From Mycobacterium sp. OAS707 (GTDB lineage: Bacteria; Actinomycetota; Actinomycetes; Mycobacteriales; Mycobacteriaceae), in NCBI RefSeq assembly GCF_014873705.1, contig NZ_JADBDS010000001.1, positions 868,001 through 932,000 on the forward strand: DNA of 64,000 nt, read 5' to 3'. How positions within the stretch are numbered: the stretch's first letter is position 1; each line of letters begins with the position of its first letter. This document shows, in pieces, positions 62,356 through 64,000 of this stretch. The translations under genes and the position numbers were made by a program. Under the pieces are notes generated by a model. That model saw only the letters and a program-made list of their open reading frames with translations, had not been told where the DNA came from and ran no database searches.

Positions 62356-64000
62356 GCCTTGTCCAGGTATTCGACCCGGTCGTTGTCGACGAATTGCGCG
62401 GCCAGCAACGCCATACCCGGATCGGCCGGGTTCTTCTCATAGAGCTCCTCGCAGAGCTCACGTGCGTCGAGGATGACACCGAGGTGCTCGGCAAGCAGCA
62501 GGAACCGCAGTGTGACGGGTCGGCCGGATTGCGTGAGCCCCAACACATCTCCCTCTTGGCGTTCGGCGAGGTCGAGGTCGGCGAGCTTGAAACCGTCCAG
62601 CGTGCCCGCGACGGCCTTCAGCCGTTGCCCGGCTTTCGAATCCTCGGGTAGCTGCGTGGCCAGCAGGCACAGGCTGGGGTGCTGGCCGCGGCCGATGCGG
62701 CCCCGGAGCTGGTGCAGCTGGCTGATCCCGAACCGGTCGGCGTCGACCACGACCATCACGGTCGCATTCGGCACATCCACGCCGACCTCAATGACGGTGG
62801 TGCACACCAGCACATCGATCTGGCCCGCGCGGAATTCGGCCATCACGGCGTCCTTCTCGTCGCTGGGTAGCCGCCCGTGCATCAAGCCCAGCCGCAAGCC
62901 TGCAAGCTGTCCCCGGCGCAGCTGATCGAACAACTTGACCACCGTGGTCGCGGGCGGACCTTGGTCGTTCTTGGCGGGCTTGTCATCCTCGTCGATCCGT
63001 GATGCGACGACATAGGCCTGCCGACCGGCGCGCACTTCTTCGACGACGCGCTGCCAGGCCCGTTCGAGCCACGCCGGCTTTTCCCTGACAAAGATCGGGT
63101 TGGTGGTGATCGGTTGGCGGCCTCGCGGAAGCTCGCGCAGCGTCGACGTTTCCAGGTCACCGTATTGAGTCAGCGCGACCGTGCGTGGAATCGGCGTCGC
63201 AGTCATCACCAGCAAGTGGGGCGTCAGTCCGTCAGGAGCCTTGGCGCGCAACGTGTCTCGCTGCTCGACGCCGAACCGGTGCTGTTCGTCGACGACCACC
63301 ATGCCCAGCCGATGAAACTCGACCGACTCCTGCAGCAGCGCGTGGGTACCGATGACGAAGCCTGCTTCGCCACTCGCGATCTCGTCGCGCACCTCGCGTT
63401 TTTGCTGTGCCGACATGGATCCGGTCAGCAGCGCGATGCGAGTCGCCCGGTCCGCTCCGCCGAGTTGTCCCGCCATCGCCAAGGGGCCAAGGACATCGCG
63501 GACCGACCGAGCATGTTGGGCGGCAAGGACTTCCGTCGGCGCCAACAATGCGCATTGGTAGCCGGCATCGACCATCTGAAGCATGGCGAGGACGGAGACG
63601 ATCGTCTTACCCGAACCCACCTCGCCCTGCAGCATTCTGTTCATGGGCCTGCTGGCCGCAAGCTCGGCCGTCAGCACCTCGAGCACTTCCTTTTGGCCGT
63701 CGGTCAATTCGAACGGCAGTTGTTCGCGCATCGCGGCCAGCAGACCGCCCGGTTGCGGAGGTGCGACAGGGCCGGATTCGCTCAGTTCGCTGTATCGACG
63801 CCCCACCAAGGCCCATTGCAGCCCAACCGCTTCGTCGAACCGCAGCCGTTCCTCGGCACGCTCCCGTTCAGCCGCCTTCTCGGCCAGATGGATGGCACGT
63901 AACGCCTCGTCCTCGGTTATCAGATTGCGCTGCTGCAGAACAGCTTTCGGCAACGGTTCGGTGACGGGATCGAGCACGTCGAGGACCTGGCGCACACACG
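62352..64000 (-). CDS. recG: ATP-dependent DNA helicase RecG (5' partial)
   Basis: Branched-DNA helicase that rescues stalled forks; the N-terminal wedge domain lies beyond the window. Visible motifs: Walker A QGEVGSGKTIVSVLAM, DEQH box VVVDEQHRFG, motif III TATPIPRT and motif VI QLRGRIGRGQHPS. The frame is open through 64000. Neighbour order matches Rv2972c-Rv2973c. Confidence 0.96.
   Translation of the reverse strand, partial: CVRQVLDVLDPVTEPLPKAVLQQRNLITEDEALRAIHLAEKAAERERAEERLRFDEAVGLQWALVGRRYSELSESGPVAPPQPGGLLAAMREQLPFELTDGQKEVLEVLTAELAASRPMNRMLQGEVGSGKTIVSVLAMLQMVDAGYQCALLAPTEVLAAQHARSVRDVLGPLAMAGQLGGADRATRIALLTGSMSAQQKREVRDEIASGEAGFVIGTHALLQESVEFHRLGMVVVDEQHRFGVEQRDTLRAKAPDGLTPHLLVMTATPIPRTVALTQYGDLETSTLRELPRGRQPITTNPIFVREKPAWLERAWQRVVEEVRAGRQAYVVASRIDEDDKPAKNDQGPPATTVVKLFDQLRRGQLAGLRLGLMHGRLPSDEKDAVMAEFRAGQIDVLVCTTVIEVGVDVPNATVMVVVDADRFGISQLHQLRGRIGRGQHPSLCLLATQLPEDSKAGQRLKAVAGTLDGFKLADLDLAERQEGDVLGLTQSGRPVTLRFLLLAEHLGVILDARELCEELYEKNPADPGMALLAAQFVDNDRVEYLDKA

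Overview
The window is high-GC DNA from a nontuberculous, fast-growing type of mycobacterium (Mycolicibacterium-like). The evidence is the gene order from about 24.3 kb to the right edge: DUF2469, rnhB, lepB, rplS, lppW, trmD, rimM, khpA, rpsP, then ffh, glnD, glnB, amt, ftsY, smc, acyP, osmC, mutM, rnc, sepIVA, coaD, rsmD, pyc, a VKOR/DsbA-like pair, lipN, an aldo-keto reductase, an HNH protein and recG. From memory this follows the M. tuberculosis Rv2901c-Rv2973c backbone. The PDIM/PGL polyketide locus, which in M. tuberculosis lies between sepIVA and coaD, is absent; a hemerythrin-like gene occupies that junction.

Bases 1 to 24.3 kb are accessory and catabolic. A minus-strand run of twelve closely spaced genes (17463 down to 4113) encodes a VWA protein, a MoxR/NorQ-type AAA ATPase, a type 1 periplasmic-binding-fold protein without signal peptide, an AveC-like membrane protein, an SDR, an aldehyde dehydrogenase, two P450s, a limonene-epoxide-hydrolase-like enzyme, an epimerase-like SDR, an F420-type nitroreductase and a third P450. 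Around it lie an acyl-CoA synthetase, a TetR regulator, a P450-type ferredoxin and an AcuI-like enoyl reductase. To the right are an MFE-type SDR, a collapsed amidohydrolase, a nitroreductase, a SnoaL protein, a regulator with two TetR-type HTH domains, a fourth P450 and a DapB-like oxidoreductase. Together they look like oxidation and CoA-linked breakdown of an unidentified hydrophobic substrate. A similar 16-17 bp motif precedes three of the transcription units.

The accessory part carries gene debris: the 3' end of a CaiB-type CoA-transferase after the first P450, the 3' end of a second DapB-like gene before the fourth P450, and an amidohydrolase whose core has been deleted in frame. Another pseudogene with an in-frame stop lies near 61.4 kb.

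The core part (24.3-64 kb) covers translation (rplS, rpsP, trmD, rimM, rsmD), protein export (ffh, ftsY, lepB), nitrogen control (amt-glnB-glnD with a GlnR-like site), chromosome maintenance and repair (smc, rnhB, mutM, recG), cell wall and septation (two D,D-carboxypeptidases, sepIVA), central metabolism (pyc, coaD) and disulfide formation. Core starts often sit 6-9 nt downstream of a -10-like hexamer, suggesting leaderless mRNAs. I saw no tRNA, rRNA, insertion sequence, CRISPR array or prophage.
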